Shown piece after piece: positions 8,951 to 17,332 of a DNA stretch of 42,604 nt. Location of the stretch: the NCBI GenBank assembly GCA_964604145.1, contig CAZRXS010000007.1, positions 1 through 42,604 on the forward strand, given 5' to 3'. A model generated the notes under the pieces. The model had not been told where the DNA came from and ran no database searches. It was given only the letters and a program-made list of their open reading frames with translations. The first letter of the stretch is position 1. Every line of letters starts with the position of its first letter. The position numbers were made by a program, and so were the translations under genes. Source of the stretch: Gudongella sp964604145 (GTDB taxonomy: Bacteria > Bacillota > Clostridia > Tissierellales > Tissierellaceae).

Positions 8951-9943
8951 TTAGTGTTTGTATATTAAAAACTCCTTTAAAAGTAGAATGCAGTTTTTTA
9001 TATCCTCTTTAGATGCCATTTCAATAGTTGAGTGTACGTATCTTGTTGGAATTGAAATTGCTCCAGATGGCACACCAGTTTTTGAAACGTGAATAGCGCC
9101 TGTATCTGTACCTCCAAATTCTAAAACCTCTAATTGATATGGTATATTTTTTTCCTTAGCGATAGTTTTTAAACTTTCCCTAACCAGTGGATGAGAAATC
9201 ACAGAGTTATCCTTTACTTTTATAGCTGCACCCTTATGGAGCCCAACTGCAAAAAGCTTTGCTTTAGGAGTATCCCCATGGCTAGTAACATCTATAGCAA
9301 TACCAAGATCAGGGTCTATATTATATGCTGCTGTTTTAGCTCCTCTTAAGCCAACTTCTTCTTGAACACTAAACACAAAATACAAGTCATTTTCATTGTC
9401 TTTAATATCCTTTAAGGCTTCAATAGCCACAAAGCAACCTACTCTATCATCTAGATATGGTGTAAATACAACATTTTCATTATCTGTAAACTCACTGTAA
9501 TAAATACACATATCTCCGATACTCACATACTTTTCAGCATCTTCTTTGCTTTTTGCACCAATATCAATATACATTTTATCTAATTTTAATTTACTTGAAT
9601 CATCAACTGGCTCTGAATCTATTGCCCCTATAGTTCCATTGTCAAATATTACCCTTTGAGATAAACTTACTGTAGGTGATATTCCTCCAATATTTCCAAA
9701 TCTAAGAAATCCATCTTTATCAATATCGGTAATAATAAAACCAATTTGGTCCATATGAGCTGATATCATTATCTTTTTGCCATTGCCTCTTTTATGAGCT
9801 ATAAGATTACCCAAAGCATCCTCTTCAAAGCTATCAATATAATCCTTAATTTCAGACTTTATAAGCTCTCGAATCCTTCCTTCATTTCCCGAAGGTCCAA
9901 ACTCTTTTGTCAGTTTTTTTAGTAATTCCACATTTATACTCAT
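8951..9943 (-). CDS. M42 family metallo-aminopeptidase (copy 3 of 3)
   Basis: This is a di-metal aminopeptidase of the M42/PepA-TET family, which forms large oligomers and trims short peptides. The metal ligands and catalytic residues are intact: SAHMDQ, YLDDRVGC, VQEEVGLRG, AIDVTSHGD and RYVHSTIE. Length 330 residues. The ATG overlaps the stop of the preceding M42 gene by one base (TAATG), with GGAGGG upstream, so translation is probably coupled. It is closest in layout to the other two M42 genes but clearly divergent, so the trio may assemble as mixed complexes or split substrates; that is inference. Confidence 0.92.
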   Translation of the reverse strand: MSINVELLKKLTKEFGPSGNEGRIRELIKSEIKDYIDSFEEDALGNLIAHKRGNGKKIMISAHMDQIGFIITDIDKDGFLRFGNIGGISPTVSLSQRVIFDNGTIGAIDSEPVDDSSKLKLDKMYIDIGAKSKEDAEKYVSIGDMCIYYSEFTDNENVVFTPYLDDRVGCFVAIEALKDIKDNENDLYFVFSVQEEVGLRGAKTAAYNIDPDLGIAIDVTSHGDTPKAKLFAVGLHKGAAIKVKDNSVISHPLVRESLKTIAKEKNIPYQLEVLEFGGTDTGAIHVSKTGVPSGAISIPTRYVHSTIEMASKEDIKNCILLLKEFLIYKH

Positions 9944-10965
9944 TAAAATTTACCCTCCTTAAGTTCTCCTAAAATTGCACGCAATAAAATCAATGAATTA
10001 TCATAGTCTTTTTTATTCATAACTGAAGCTGGACTATGAATATAGCGAGTAGGAACAGAAATTCCAGCAGTTATGCATCCTTCTGCTGTTGTGTGGATTT
10101 TACCCGAATCAGTTCCACCCATGCTAGTTTTCCTATATTGGAAAGGTATATTATTTTTTTCAGCAATCCTAATAATCCAATTTCTAAAAGAGGTATTGTA
10201 AATTGTAGTCCTATCCATAATAGAAATTGCGGGTCCATCACCTAGTTTAGTGGGTGATAAATGAGATTGGAGTTCAGGCATCTCATAACATATAGTACCT
10301 TCAAGTACTAGTGCATAATCTGGTTTAATTGAGTATGCGGCAGGCCCTGCACCAACTAACCCAACCTCTTCCATAACTGTAAAAGCACCATAAAAATCTG
10401 CATCTAAATCTGACTTTATAAGGTCAATAAGCAAGGCACAGCCAACCCTATCATCGATAGCTTTGGCTTTTATAAAACCATCACCAAATTCTTCATATTC
10501 AGTAGCAAAAGAAATATAATCCCCAACCTTAATATGATTTTCAGCATCTTCCTGCGATTTTGCGCCAATATCTATATATAAATCATCCAAGTCTAAAACT
10601 TTAGATGACTCTTCTTTTTTTTGAAGGTGAATAGGCTTTGCACCTATTACGCCAGGAATTTTTTTCTCACCAACATACACTACTTTTGAAACCAATATTC
10701 TCTTATCGATTCCCCCAACAGTCATAAACTTTAATAAACCCTTTGAATCGATATCTTTTACAAGCAGTCCTATTTCATCCATATGTGCAGCTATCATTAG
10801 TTTTTTGTTTACTAAACTTTTACCTTTTTTATAAACTATAAGATTTCCAATTTTATCGGTTTTAATATCATCAACATAATCTTTTACCTCATTTATAATT
10901 ATATCTCTGACCTCTTTTTCATTTCCTGATAAAGCAGAGGCCTCTGTAAGTTTTTTTAATAGCAT
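9943..10965 (-). CDS. M42 family metallo-aminopeptidase (copy 2 of 3)
   Basis: The middle paralogue of the trio, 340 residues. Metal-site segments are AAHMDEIG, AIDDRVGC, VMEEVGLVGA and RYIHSPAS. The fourth ligand segment reads VLEGTICYE, with Glu where copies 1 and 3 have Asp (AID/AVD); both occur in the family, so I expect activity but perhaps different metal or substrate preference. GGAGGCG precedes the ATG. The start overlaps the end of copy 1 by 10 bp. Confidence 0.92.
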   Translation of the reverse strand: MLLKKLTEASALSGNEKEVRDIIINEVKDYVDDIKTDKIGNLIVYKKGKSLVNKKLMIAAHMDEIGLLVKDIDSKGLLKFMTVGGIDKRILVSKVVYVGEKKIPGVIGAKPIHLQKKEESSKVLDLDDLYIDIGAKSQEDAENHIKVGDYISFATEYEEFGDGFIKAKAIDDRVGCALLIDLIKSDLDADFYGAFTVMEEVGLVGAGPAAYSIKPDYALVLEGTICYEMPELQSHLSPTKLGDGPAISIMDRTTIYNTSFRNWIIRIAEKNNIPFQYRKTSMGGTDSGKIHTTAEGCITAGISVPTRYIHSPASVMNKKDYDNSLILLRAILGELKEGKF

Positions 10966-12011
10966 AATAACGCCTCCAACTGGTCTTTATTTTTTATAGA
11001 ATTTATATAAAATGCTAAAAGTTTAGCAGTTGTGTCTATATCTTCTAAATCTAATAATTCTACAGAAGTATGCATATACCTAAGTGGAATAGATACTACC
11101 AGAGATGGTATCCCAGCTCTAGTAATTTGTATGGCACTTGCATCAGTTCCAGTTGGACCTGCATTAACATCCATCTGTGTTTTAATATTAAATTCTTTGG
11201 ATACATCTATTAGTTTTTTCCTTAAGCCAGGGTGAATATTTCCTCCAAGTGTAACCCCTGGACCCTCACCAAGTTCTAAAGTATCAGATTTAGAAAGATC
11301 TGGAGTAGCTCCAAAACCAACATCTACAGCAATCCCTATATCAGGATTGATATAGTAAGCTGATGTGGATGCACCAGACATAGTAACCTCTTCTTGAACA
11401 GTTGCAACTAGATATATATCAGCAAAATGTTTTATCTCATTAAGCAGCTTTAATAATTCATAAAGTGCCACAACCCCTGCTCTATCGTCCATTGCTTTAC
11501 CGCTAACTCTATTATTTAATAGGTCTATCATTTTTCTATTTATAGTAATACTATCTCCAATTTCTACTATTTGTGAAACTCTTTCTTTTTTAAAACCAAG
11601 ATCAATTATCATATCTTCCATTTTAATTGTCTTCTTTTGTTCTTCTGCGGTTTGCAAGTGAGGAGGTTTAGATCCGATTACTCCAAGAAGGCTCTCTTTT
11701 CCATGTACCATCACCTCTTGACCTAATATTGTCCTAGGGTCAATACCTCCAATTGAGGTAAATCGTAAAAATCCATTGTCTTCAATAGCCTTAACCATAA
11801 AACCAATTTCATCCATATGTGCAGCTATCATAATCTTAACATTACCATTGCCACTACCTTTTTTTAATGCAATAACATTACCCAGTTTATCAACTTGTAT
11901 GCTATCTGAGTAGTCTCTAAAAGCATCAATAATAATATCTTTTATTCTATATTCAAAACCAGATATTCCATCTCCATTAGAAAGCTTCTGTAAAAATTCT
12001 TTCCTGTCCAT
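10956..12011 (-). CDS. M42 family metallo-aminopeptidase (copy 1 of 3)
   Basis: First-transcribed of three tandem M42 genes, 351 residues. Metal-binding and catalytic segments are intact: AAHMDEIGFM, AMDDRAGV, VQEEVTMSGA, VAVDVGFGA and RYMHTSVE. AAGGAG lies upstream of the ATG. The gene begins 70 bp after the S1 coding region, and an intrinsic terminator lies in that gap. No convincing promoter fits in the 24 bp left, so transcription may come from readthrough or from within the S1 gene. Confidence 0.92.
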   Translation of the reverse strand: MDRKEFLQKLSNGDGISGFEYRIKDIIIDAFRDYSDSIQVDKLGNVIALKKGSGNGNVKIMIAAHMDEIGFMVKAIEDNGFLRFTSIGGIDPRTILGQEVMVHGKESLLGVIGSKPPHLQTAEEQKKTIKMEDMIIDLGFKKERVSQIVEIGDSITINRKMIDLLNNRVSGKAMDDRAGVVALYELLKLLNEIKHFADIYLVATVQEEVTMSGASTSAYYINPDIGIAVDVGFGATPDLSKSDTLELGEGPGVTLGGNIHPGLRKKLIDVSKEFNIKTQMDVNAGPTGTDASAIQITRAGIPSLVVSIPLRYMHTSVELLDLEDIDTTAKLLAFYINSIKNKDQLEALLCY

Positions 12012-12035
12012 CTACCCACACTCCTTGATAATTTC

Positions 12036-12062
12036 AAAAAAATAGGTTAAATAAATTTAACC
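12036..12062 (-). terminator. Intrinsic terminator after the ispH-rpsA fusion
   Basis: GGTTAAAT and ATTTAACC (12062-12045 on the minus strand) form a perfect hairpin, followed after TAT by seven T residues (12042-12036). It sits 20 bp beyond the S1 stop codon and should end the cmk-plsC-ispH-rpsA transcript. Confidence 0.8.
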
Positions 12063-12081
12063 CATTTTGAATCTCTCTTTA

Positions 12082-13582
12082 TTAGTCTTCTTTTGTTGTT
12101 TCTTCATTATTGCTACTAGAATCATCTTCATCCTCGTTTTTTGCTTCTAGCTCAGCTTCACTTGCTTTAGAAGTCTCTTCTTTGTCTTTTTCTATTAGCT
12201 TTTCTTCTGTTGAATCTTCATCATCAATGCTAGAATCATCTTCTTCTTCGATTTCTTCTTCTACTTTATTTTTACTCGCTTCAGAAGGCTCAACCTTATT
12301 TTCTTTTGTTAATTCTCCAATACTTGTATCAAAATCATTTTCATCTACACTTTTTGCTTCTGTTCTAACCTCACTTGATTTAGGAGTCTCTTCTTTATCT
12401 TCTTCTGTACTTTCGGTTTCAACTGCTTCTTTTGCACTTAAGCTAATTTTCTTATCTTCTTCATTTATTTCAGTAATCTTAACCATTACTTTATCACCTA
12501 TATTTAAAACATCTGATGGCTTTTCTATATGCTCATTTGAAATCTGAGATACGTGAAGCAACCCATCAACTCCCTTTATAACCCTGATAAATGCCCCAAA
12601 ATCAAGTATATTAACTACTTCACCTTCGATAATATCTCCAACCTTATAATCAGTTAAGAATGTTTTCCAAGGTTCTTCTGTAGTTTGCTTAAGTCCCAAT
12701 GATATTCTATTTTTCTCTTTGTCAAAAGCTAAAACCTTGACTTCTACATGGTCTCCCTCGCTAAGAACATCTGAAGGATGCTTTACTCTATACCAAGCAA
12801 GATCAGAAATATGGATAAGTCCATCAATACCACCAAGGTCAACAAAAGCACCAAAATCAGTGAGTCTTTGAACAACTCCTTTCAATATTAAGCCAACTTC
12901 TATAGTCTCCCAAAGGGCTTTTCTTTGCTTTTCCACTTGAACTTTTTCAACAGCTTTTCTTGAAAGAATCATTCTTCGCTTTTGTATGTCAAAATCGATA
13001 ATCTTAGCCCGTAGTGTTTGTCCCTTAAATTGATTTAAATCACTAATATAGCTTATGGAAATCTGTGATGCTGGCATAAAGCCATTAACTCCATTAGCTA
13101 GGGCGATAAGTCCACCTTTTACAGCGTTTTGTACCTTAACTTCTATTACTTCTTCATTTTTAAATGCTTCTTCTAGCATTTCCCAGTCTTTGATAAAATC
13201 AACCCTCTTTGCAGATAATACCACATTGCCTTCGCCATCATCCATCTTAATAACATAAACATCTATTTCATCTCCGACATTGTATAGGTCCTTAGGATCT
13301 ACATCTTCGTCTTTAGTTAACTCACTTCTTTCAATAATGCCATCACTTTTATAGTTGATGTTTACCATTACCTCATTTTTTGTAACATATAAAACTGTAC
13401 CTTTTAATACATCACCTCTGTTGATTCTTTTAAATGAACTATCGATTGCTTCCATCATTTCAGCATTGTTCATTTCAGCATTGTTTACCTTATCATTGAT
13501 TACTTCATCTTCATTTACTTCTTCTTCTTTTACTTCATCCTCATTTACTTCATCTTCATTTACTTCATCTTTAATTACTTCA
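12082..13582 (-). CDS. rpsA: Ribosomal protein S1 module (C-terminal part of an IspH-S1 fusion), N-terminus in assembly gap
   Basis: Four S1 RNA-binding (OB-fold) domains are visible, each with a GAFV/GLIHIS-type core, followed by an acidic tail of about 110 residues. S1 helps load mRNA on the ribosome. An ATG at 13473 could open a stand-alone gene, but there is no ribosome site and the frame stays open from there to the N gap at 13582, encoding repeats (EVNEDEV, EVIKDEV) identical to those that follow IspH on the far side of the gap. I therefore read this as the C-terminal half of one protein with ispH, an arrangement known in Clostridia. If one copy of the 55-nt flank is merged, the fusion is 803 residues. 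The Glu/Asp/Ser/Thr-rich tail repeats itself imperfectly around DKEET(P/S)K. Confidence 0.9.
13528..13582. repeat. 55-nt direct repeat, left flank of the assembly gap
   Basis: These 55 bases are identical to 13683-13737 on the other side of the N run, and both copies are read in the same frame relative to their coding region (EVIKDEVNEDEVNEDEVK). Contig ends that share an exact fixed-length word are what a de Bruijn assembler leaves at an unresolved tandem repeat. Confidence 0.9.
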
Positions 13583-13682
13583 NNNNNNNNNNNNNNNNNN
13601 NNNNNNNNNNNNNNNNNNNNNNNNNNNNNNNNNNNNNNNNNNNNNNNNNNNNNNNNNNNNNNNNNNNNNNNNNNNNNNNNNN
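13583..13682. other. Assembly gap (100 N)
   Basis: A run of exactly 100 N, the usual placeholder for a gap of unknown size. It falls inside the repetitive acidic linker between IspH and S1. The true length is unknown, so the apparent frame shift between the two halves when the N run is counted as 100 bases has no meaning. Confidence 0.97.
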
Positions 13683-13792
13683 TTTTACTTCATCCTCATT
13701 TACTTCATCTTCATTTACTTCATCTTTAATTACTTCAGTTTCATTTACTTCATCTTTAATTGCTTCAGTTTCATTTGCTTCATTTTTAATGA
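13683..13792. repeat. Tandem repeats coding the IspH-S1 linker, right flank of the gap
   Basis: The first 55 bases repeat 13528-13582 exactly. From about 13721 a 30-base period (catctttaattrcttcagtt and what follows) encodes IKDEVNETE(V/A) units, and a shorter 15-base period encodes NEDEV. Both periods are multiples of three, so copy-number change would keep the fusion in frame. Confidence 0.85.
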
Positions 13793-14648
13793 TTTCTTCT
13801 TTGTTTACCTCACCATTGTTATAATTTTCCATTACCTTAACAGCCTCCTCGATTACCCAATCAGGCGTAGATGCACCTGCGGTTAATCCTATTTTATTAA
13901 AACTTTGTATCTTTTGTAAAGCTAATTCTTCAATTGTTTCAATATGATATACATTGTCACAATATTTCCTACTTGTTTCAACTAATTTGATAGTGTTAGA
14001 GCTGTGTTTTCCACCTAAGACTATCATTGCGTCAACCTGCTTTGAAACCTCTATACAAGCTTCTTGTCTAAGCTTAGTAGCATTACAAATAGTATTAAAT
14101 AATTTCATTTCTTCTGATTTTTCTTCTATTATACCACTTAGTTCAAGAAATTTCTCTAATCTATTAGTTGTTTGAGAGACAACACATGATTTTTGTATAT
14201 TAGGTAATTCATAAGCTTCTAATGCTGTATTAACTATAAAAGCAGAATCATTGCACCAGCCATTTATACCTATAACTTCTGCATGGTCTTTATCTCCTAT
14301 TATAACTATTTGATACCCTTCTTTATAGTATTCAGCCACTTTTTTGTGAACAGATTTTACATAAGGACATGTGCTATCAATTAATTCTAGCTTTGTATCT
14401 TCAATATCCCTTATAGTCTTTTCACTAACTCCGTGTGCCCTAACTATTATTTTACCTTCTTCTATATCTGAGTAGTCATTGATTGTCCTAAGCCCATCTT
14501 TTTCTAATCTTCCAACAACTTGCTTATTATGAATAAGAGGACCATATGAATATACACAACCACCTTTGGCTAGTTCTGATTTTGTCATCTTTACTGCCCT
14601 TTCTACTCCTTTACAAAATCCAGCATTTTCAGCGATAATTATTTCCAA
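13683..14648 (-). CDS. ispH: IspH, 4-hydroxy-3-methylbut-2-enyl diphosphate reductase (N-terminal part of an IspH-S1 fusion)
   Basis: IspH is the last enzyme of the MEP pathway and reduces HMBPP to IPP and DMAPP using a 4Fe-4S cluster. The three cluster cysteines are in NAGFCKGV, DSTCPYV and NTICNATK; AHGVSEK, GGKHSSNT and GASTPDWV are also present. The catalytic core ends at about residue 281. A linker of repeated DEVNE(D/T)EV units then runs into the N gap and, I infer, on to S1. The start is TTG with AGGAGGTTAAGAT upstream; that ribosome site covers the plsC stop, 3 bp away. Products feed ispA, also in this window. Confidence 0.95.
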
Positions 14649-14651
14649 ATC

Positions 14652-15230
14652 TTAACCTCCTAGTTCATATATCTTTGCCAATATATCTTGGCTTATAATA
14701 TTATACTGGTTCATATCCAGTTTGCCCGGATATATGCTCTTATAATCAATTGGTTGGCCAATGTTAATATATACCTTGCTAAACAGCTTATAACTGCTTT
14801 TTATATACACAGGTATAACTGGAGAATCAGATTTTATAGCTAATAACCCAACACCAGCCTTAGCATTCTCAGGATTGAACTCTTTTACCCGAGTACCCTC
14901 TGGAAAAATCCCTAAAACTCTTCCAGATCTTAAAATCCTAATAGCTTTTTTTACAGCACCAATATCATTAACCTCTCTATTAACTGGAAAAACTCCTAGT
15001 CTTGTTAAAATTACTTTAAGAAAAGCATTATCAAATAACTCTTTTTTTCCCATCCAAGATATCTTTCTACTAAAAACGGTAGCTATCACTACTGGATCCC
15101 AATTTCTATGATGATTTGCACAAAGTATCAATCTACCTTCTAAAGGGATATTGTCTTTACCTTCTACCTTAAAGTTAAATATAATATGAAAAATAACAAA
15201 GGCAATAGATTTTGCCAAAGTATAAAACAA
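14652..15230 (-). CDS. plsC: PlsC-type 1-acyl-glycerol-3-phosphate acyltransferase
   Basis: This enzyme transfers the second acyl chain to lysophosphatidate in phospholipid synthesis at the membrane. The acyltransferase box H-x4-D is HHRNWD (residues 40-45) and the substrate motif FPEGTR is at 109-114. The 192-residue length matches the short Firmicute form, with a hydrophobic N-terminus (AFVIFHIIFNF). It starts with TTG two bases after the cmk stop, with a G-rich ribosome site inside the cmk end, so translation is probably coupled. The cmk-plsC-ispH-rpsA order is common in Clostridia. Confidence 0.94.
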   Translation of the reverse strand: MFYTLAKSIAFVIFHIIFNFKVEGKDNIPLEGRLILCANHHRNWDPVVIATVFSRKISWMGKKELFDNAFLKVILTRLGVFPVNREVNDIGAVKKAIRILRSGRVLGIFPEGTRVKEFNPENAKAGVGLLAIKSDSPVIPVYIKSSYKLFSKVYINIGQPIDYKSIYPGKLDMNQYNIISQDILAKIYELGG

Positions 15231-15232
15231 TA

Positions 15233-15892
15233 TTACTTCCCCCCTTTTATCCGGTCAGTAATAATCTTAACAGTCTCTTCAATAGTGAGATTTGTAGTGT
15301 CAATTAAGACTGAATCATCAGTTTTGGTTAAAGGTGATTCTACCCTAGTACTATCAATAATATCTCTTTTTTTAATGCCCTCTAAAACTTCTTTAAAGTT
15401 TGTATTAACACCATTTTCAAGCAATTCAAGATATCTTCTTCTAGCCCTTTCTTCAGCAGAAGCAGTAATAAAAAACTTAAAATCAGCATCCGGTAAAACT
15501 ACAGTAGTTATATCTCTGCCATCCATTACAACTGATTTTGTTTTGGCCATCTTTTTTTGAAGAAGGACCATAAAGAGTCTAACTTCTTTAAAACTAGCAA
15601 TATAAGAAACGTTATTATTAATCTGAGTAGTTCTTATTAGATCATCTACCATTATACCATCAAGAAATACATGATTGTGAATAAAATCAATTTCTGTACT
15701 AGAAAGTAATGATACAACCGATGATTCATCTTGTGGGTCTATATTGTGATTTAAAACCTTGTAGGTATATGCCCTATACATTGCCCCAGTATCAATATAT
15801 TCAAAATCTAGTTTTTTTGCAACAATCTTTGCAACTGTGCTTTTACCTGAGCCTGCGGGCCCATCTATTGCAATAGATAATTTTTTATCCAT
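15233..15892 (-). CDS. cmk: Cytidylate kinase
   Basis: Cmk phosphorylates CMP and dCMP. Walker A GPAGSGKST is at residues 11-19; DTGAMYRA and MDGRDITTVVLPDA follow. I start at the ATG at 15892 (219 residues) because AGGAGGAAATA lies directly upstream; the frame is open further upstream, but that would add 21 residues unlike the family. It is the first gene of the cmk-plsC-ispH-rpsA group. Confidence 0.96.
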   Translation of the reverse strand: MDKKLSIAIDGPAGSGKSTVAKIVAKKLDFEYIDTGAMYRAYTYKVLNHNIDPQDESSVVSLLSSTEIDFIHNHVFLDGIMVDDLIRTTQINNNVSYIASFKEVRLFMVLLQKKMAKTKSVVMDGRDITTVVLPDADFKFFITASAEERARRRYLELLENGVNTNFKEVLEGIKKRDIIDSTRVESPLTKTDDSVLIDTTNLTIEETVKIITDRIKGGK

Positions 15893-15904
15893 TATTTCCT
15901 CCTG

Positions 15905-15931
15905 GAAAAATAATAACCACCGCGAGGTGGC
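15905..15931 (-). terminator. Hairpin with interrupted T tract upstream of cmk
   Basis: On the minus strand CCACC-TCGC-GGTGG (15930-15917) is followed by TTATTATTTTT. It could be a moderate terminator for the flavoprotein gene, or an attenuator ahead of cmk. The T run is interrupted, so I am unsure. Confidence 0.45.
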
Positions 15932-15988
15932 TTTTATACAAACTCTCTTATACAATTATATAATAATTAGCTCTTATAAACAAGTAAT

Positions 15989-17212
15989 TTATACACTTAT
16001 TCCTGCCAAGTATCCTGTCGAGTATGCAATTTGTAAATTATATCCTCCAGTTAGACCGTCAACATCAATAATTTCACCTGCAAAGTACAATCCAGCTACT
16101 AATTTCGACTCCATTGTTGAGGGGTTAATCTCATTTACATGGATACCTCCAGATGTAATAATCGCTTCTTCAAGAGGTCTAAAACCTTTGAATTCTAATT
16201 TAAAGTTTTTAATAGAATCTAGTAGGAGTTCTCTTTGAACTTTATTTATTTGGTTAACTATCATAAAAGGATCTATCCCAGAATTATTAATAACTACTGG
16301 AATTAATCTTTGAAGTAAAAGATCATTTAATGCATTTTTTAAAACTTTATTATTGTATTTTTCAAAATCTCTTAGAATTCTTGCATCTAATACTTCATTA
16401 TTCAAGGCTGGCTTTAAATCTAAATAAAGATGCAATTTAGATTTAATACGATTTATATAATTACTCATAGACAATACAATAGGTCCAGAAATCCCATAGT
16501 GAGTAAATATCATTTCACCAAACTCTTCATGTTGGAGTTTTTCCCCCTTGTAAGCCTTTAAAAGCACGTTTTTTAAAGATAAGCCCATTAAGTCACTAAC
16601 CCACTCATTTGATAATTCCATAGAGACTAAAGAAGGTTTCAATTCTGTAATTGTATGGCCAAGACTTTTAGCAAAATTATATCCATCTCCTGTAGAACCA
16701 GTTGCAGGGTAACTTTTACCACCAGTTGCAATTATTAATTTCTTGCAATTTATTATTTTATCATTATTTATATAAACAAAAAAATCTTCACCTGTATATT
16801 TTATATGATTTACATTAGAATTTAATTTGATTTGGACATCCATTTCATTTAAATATTTTTGGAAGGCTTTTAATACATCACTAGATTTATCAGATTCTGG
16901 AAATACTCTATTTCCTCTTTCAATCTTTGTGGCTAACCCATATTTATTTAATAATTCAATTATAGATTCATTGGTAAAGGTATATAAGCTGCTATATAAG
17001 AATTTCTTATTAGTAACTATATTATCAAAGAAATCCTCAATAGGTGCGCTATTGGTAATATTACACCTTCCTTTTCCTGTAATAAAAAGTTTTTTCCCAA
17101 GTTGCTTGTTTTTTTCAAGCAATACTAATTTTTCGTATTTTGTTCTAGCAGCCCCTGCTGCCATAATGCCTGCAGGTCCACCACCGATAATACATATATC
17201 AAAACTATCCAT
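15989..17212 (-). CDS. HI0933/YtfP/BaiN-family FAD-dependent oxidoreductase
   Basis: A flavoprotein of the conserved HI0933 family, 407 residues. The N-terminal dinucleotide-binding motif is IIGGGPAGIMAA, followed by TGKGRCNITN, a family hallmark. Near the C-terminus TSGGIHVNEI and FAGEIIDVDGLTGGYNLQ complete the FAD site. The reaction of most members is unknown, and annotations as aminoacetone oxidase or bile-acid reductase should not be carried over. It stands alone between a terminator (17298-17332) and a hairpin before cmk, with its own likely promoter. Confidence 0.9.
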   Translation of the reverse strand: MDSFDICIIGGGPAGIMAAGAARTKYEKLVLLEKNKQLGKKLFITGKGRCNITNSAPIEDFFDNIVTNKKFLYSSLYTFTNESIIELLNKYGLATKIERGNRVFPESDKSSDVLKAFQKYLNEMDVQIKLNSNVNHIKYTGEDFFVYINNDKIINCKKLIIATGGKSYPATGSTGDGYNFAKSLGHTITELKPSLVSMELSNEWVSDLMGLSLKNVLLKAYKGEKLQHEEFGEMIFTHYGISGPIVLSMSNYINRIKSKLHLYLDLKPALNNEVLDARILRDFEKYNNKVLKNALNDLLLQRLIPVVINNSGIDPFMIVNQINKVQRELLLDSIKNFKLEFKGFRPLEEAIITSGGIHVNEINPSTMESKLVAGLYFAGEIIDVDGLTGGYNLQIAYSTGYLAGISV

Positions 17213-17232
17213 CCAATCCTCTCCCTATTTGT

Positions 17233-17241
17233 ATTATACCA
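17233..17241 (-). promoter_or_regulatory. Extended -10 promoter for the flavoprotein gene
   Basis: The minus strand reads TGGTATAAT, an extended -10 element ending about 20 bp before the ATG, downstream of the rpiR terminator. No good -35 lies 17 bp upstream, as is common for extended -10 promoters. Confidence 0.5.
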
Positions 17242-17297
17242 AAAAAAGAGAAAAATTACTTATCATTTATGATATCCTCAATTATGATTTAATGCTT

Positions 17298-17332
17298 AAA
17301 AAAATAGGACTGCTTTTTAAAAACAATCCTAT
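17298..17332 (-). terminator. Intrinsic terminator of the kor-rpiR operon
   Basis: On the minus strand ATAGGATTGT pairs with GCAGTCCTAT (two G-U pairs), and seven T residues (17304-17298) follow. The stem overlaps the last codon and stop of the rpiR-type gene. Confidence 0.8.

Noticed and set aside
12110..12547. Plus-strand open frame rich in Ser/Leu
   Set aside because: It is the complement of the acidic, GAA/GAT-rich S1 tail; it has no ribosome site and no family resemblance.
13474..13582. Separate rpsA gene starting at the ATG at 13473
   Set aside because: No ribosome site precedes it, and the frame continues upstream through the same repeat that follows IspH, so a fusion fits better.
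13355..13729. Plus-strand Thr/Ser repeat protein spanning the gap
   Set aside because: It is the opposite strand of the linker repeats and crosses undefined bases.
13500..13800. CRISPR array
   Set aside because: The repeats are contiguous, in frame, multiples of three and encode an acidic linker.
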